NCBI RefSeq assembly: GCF_009792355.1
Contig: NZ_CP047045.1
Coordinates: forward strand, 2,754,501-2,818,500
DNA: 64,000 bases
Origin: Terricaulis silvestris
Lineage (GTDB): Bacteria; Pseudomonadota; Alphaproteobacteria; Caulobacterales; Aquidulcibacteraceae
Direction: 5' to 3'
Of the stretch, positions 62,739 through 64,000 are shown in pieces. Position numbers and translations under genes: made by a program. The first letter of the stretch is position 1. Each line of letters starts with the position of its first letter. The notes under the pieces are model-generated. The model did not search any database. It worked only from the letters and a program-made list of their open reading frames with translations, and was not told the DNA's origin.

Positions 62739-64000
62739 ATGTCTGACCTCGCCACACTCGCCGCCGGCGCAAAGGCCTGGCCGTTCGAACAAGCCCGCCT
62801 GGTGGCCGAGCGTCTGAAACGGCAGCCGAAGGACGTCGTCGTGTTCGAGACCGGCTACGGCCCCTCGGGCCTTCCGCACATCGGCACCTTCGGCGAAGTC
62901 GTGCGAACCAGCATGGTCCGCCACGCCTTTCGCGTGCTCACGGACGACAAAATCGCGACCAAGATCATTTGCGTCTCGGATGACATGGACGGGATGCGCA
63001 AGATTCCGGATAACGTCCCGAACCACGCGCTGCTCGAACCTTACCTGCAACGGCCGCTGACCGACGTGCCCGATCCGTTCGGCACGCACGAAAGCTTCGC
63101 GCATCACAACAATGCGCGGCTGCGCGCGTTCCTGGATGGCTTTGGCTTCGAGTACGAGTTCAAGTCGGCGACCGAACTCTACAAGTCAGGCGCGTTCGAC
63201 GCGACGCTGCTGAAGGCGCTCCAAGTCTACGACAAGATCATGACGATCATGCTGCCGACGCTCGGCGAAGAGCGGCGTAAGACGTACAGCCCCTTCCTGC
63301 CGATCTCGGCGAAGAGCGGCCGCGTGCTCTACGTGCCGATGAAAAAGATTGACGCCGCCAACGGCACGGTGACGTTCGACGACGAAGACGGCGAAGAGAT
63401 CACGCAAACCGTCACCGGCGGCCGCGCCAAGATGCAGTGGAAGCCGGATTTCGGCATGCGTTGGGCGGCGCTCGGCGTCGATTTCGAAATGTTCGGCAAG
63501 GATCACCAGCCGAACCAGCCGGTCTATGCGAAGATTTGCCAAGCGCTCGGCGTCGAGCCGCCGATTAACTATGTCTATGAGCTCTTCCTCGATCAGCACG
63601 GCGAGAAGATCTCAAAGTCGAAGGGCAACGGCATCTCGATCGAGCAATGGCTCGCCTACGCCGCGCCGGAAAGCCTCTCGCTGTACAACTTCCAGAAGCC
63701 GAGAACGGCGAAGAAGCTCTATTTCGACGTCATCCCGAAGGCGGTGGACGAGTATCTCACATTCGTCGATGCCTACCAGAAGCAGAATGACGCCGAACGG
63801 CTCGAGAATCCTGCTTGGCACATTCATTCCGGCAAACCGCCGACCAACGCATCACCAATCTCGTTCGCGCTGCTCATGAACCTCGTCTCCGCGTCGAACG
63901 CCGAGACGAAGGATCAGATCTGGGCCTTCATTCGCAAATACGCGCCAGGCGCCACGCCGCAAACGCACCCGTTCCTGGACACCCTCACCGATTACGCACT
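62739..64000 (+). CDS. lysS: Class I lysyl-tRNA synthetase (cut by window end)
   Basis: At least 420 residues, open to the end of the window. Class I LysRS (LysK type), not the class II enzyme: the HIGH motif is [10 protein letters not shown] and the KMSKS motif is [22 protein letters not shown] and [20 protein letters not shown] are further class I LysRS blocks. ATG 62739. The anticodon-binding part lies outside. Confidence 0.93.
   Translation, partial: MSDLATLAAGAKAWPFEQARLVAERLKRQPKDVVVFETGYGPSGLPHIGTFGEVVRTSMVRHAFRVLTDDKIATKIICVSDDMDGMRKIPDNVPNHALLEPYLQRPLTDVPDPFGTHESFAHHNNARLRAFLDGFGFEYEFKSATELYKSGAFDATLLKALQVYDKIMTIMLPTLGEERRKTYSPFLPISAKSGRVLYVPMKKIDAANGTVTFDDEDGEEITQTVTGGRAKMQWKPDFGMRWAALGVDFEMFGKDHQPNQPVYAKICQALGVEPPINYVYELFLDQHGEKISKSKGNGISIEQWLAYAAPESLSLYNFQKPRTAKKLYFDVIPKAVDEYLTFVDAYQKQNDAERLENPAWHIHSGKPPTNASPISFALLMNLVSASNAETKDQIWAFIRKYAPGATPQTHPFLDTLTDYA

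Overview
The window is a GC-rich, densely packed chromosomal segment from an alphaproteobacterium, most likely a member of the Caulobacterales or Hyphomonadaceae. The main grounds are a cpaE/cpaF/tadB/tadC/tadD pilus cluster, a SigF-NrsF-type sigma/anti-sigma pair, an RpoE-ChrR pair, a two-gene methionine synthase, a class I lysyl-tRNA synthetase and several alphaproteobacterial housekeeping families (TIGR02302/DUF4175, DUF2125, DUF938). I see no prophage, insertion sequence, CRISPR array, rRNA or tRNA. The assignment to a lineage is inference.

Layout. 1-4.7 kb: Tad/Flp pilus motor and platform genes. 4.8-12.9 kb: a leucyl aminopeptidase, an ECF sigma factor with a DUF6768 partner, a MarR regulator, membrane cytochrome c, kdsB, an esterase, pheA, then a second ECF sigma with an NrsF-like membrane anti-sigma. 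13-17.6 kb: a DoxX-like protein and a YHS protein behind a probable SigF-type promoter, etfBA, a small zinc-ribbon membrane protein and hydroxyacyl-CoA dehydrogenase. 17.9-30 kb: mixed metabolism including argH-lptM-lysA and hpt. 29.4-33.4 kb: a tight ftsE-ftsX-ydcF-plsC-DUF2125 envelope operon. 33.3-38 kb: tyrA with chorismate mutase (minus), then metX-metW-DUF2235 (plus). 39.4-42.9 kb: RpoE-ChrR diverging from an FAD oxidoreductase and a DUF1365 protein. 43-51.6 kb: peptidases, PII, gloB and unknowns. 51.7-57.4 kb: a methionine-cycle operon, arsR-methyltransferase fusion > metF > metH-N > metH-C, with 4-base overlaps. 57.6-59.2 kb: mlaA-mlaC. 59.2-64 kb: pyrD, an S24-type regulator, a highly structured intergenic region, a lipoprotein, sixA and lysS (cut by the window end).

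Themes. Three ECF sigma factors each sit beside a known or likely regulator, and motif pairs that look like their own promoters can be read upstream. The methionine pathway is present twice (metXW and metF-metH), yet metX has glycine where the family has its nucleophilic serine. Palindromic repeats have entered or extended coding sequence at two places: a ~118-bp element in frame inside metH-C, and an inverted REP pair that supplies the tail of the DoxX-like protein. FtsE departs from consensus at four ATPase motifs. The best candidate for something undescribed is the 61.2-61.6 kb stretch, with a 26-codon ORF followed by successive hairpins. All functional calls rest on reading motifs by eye; no database search was run.
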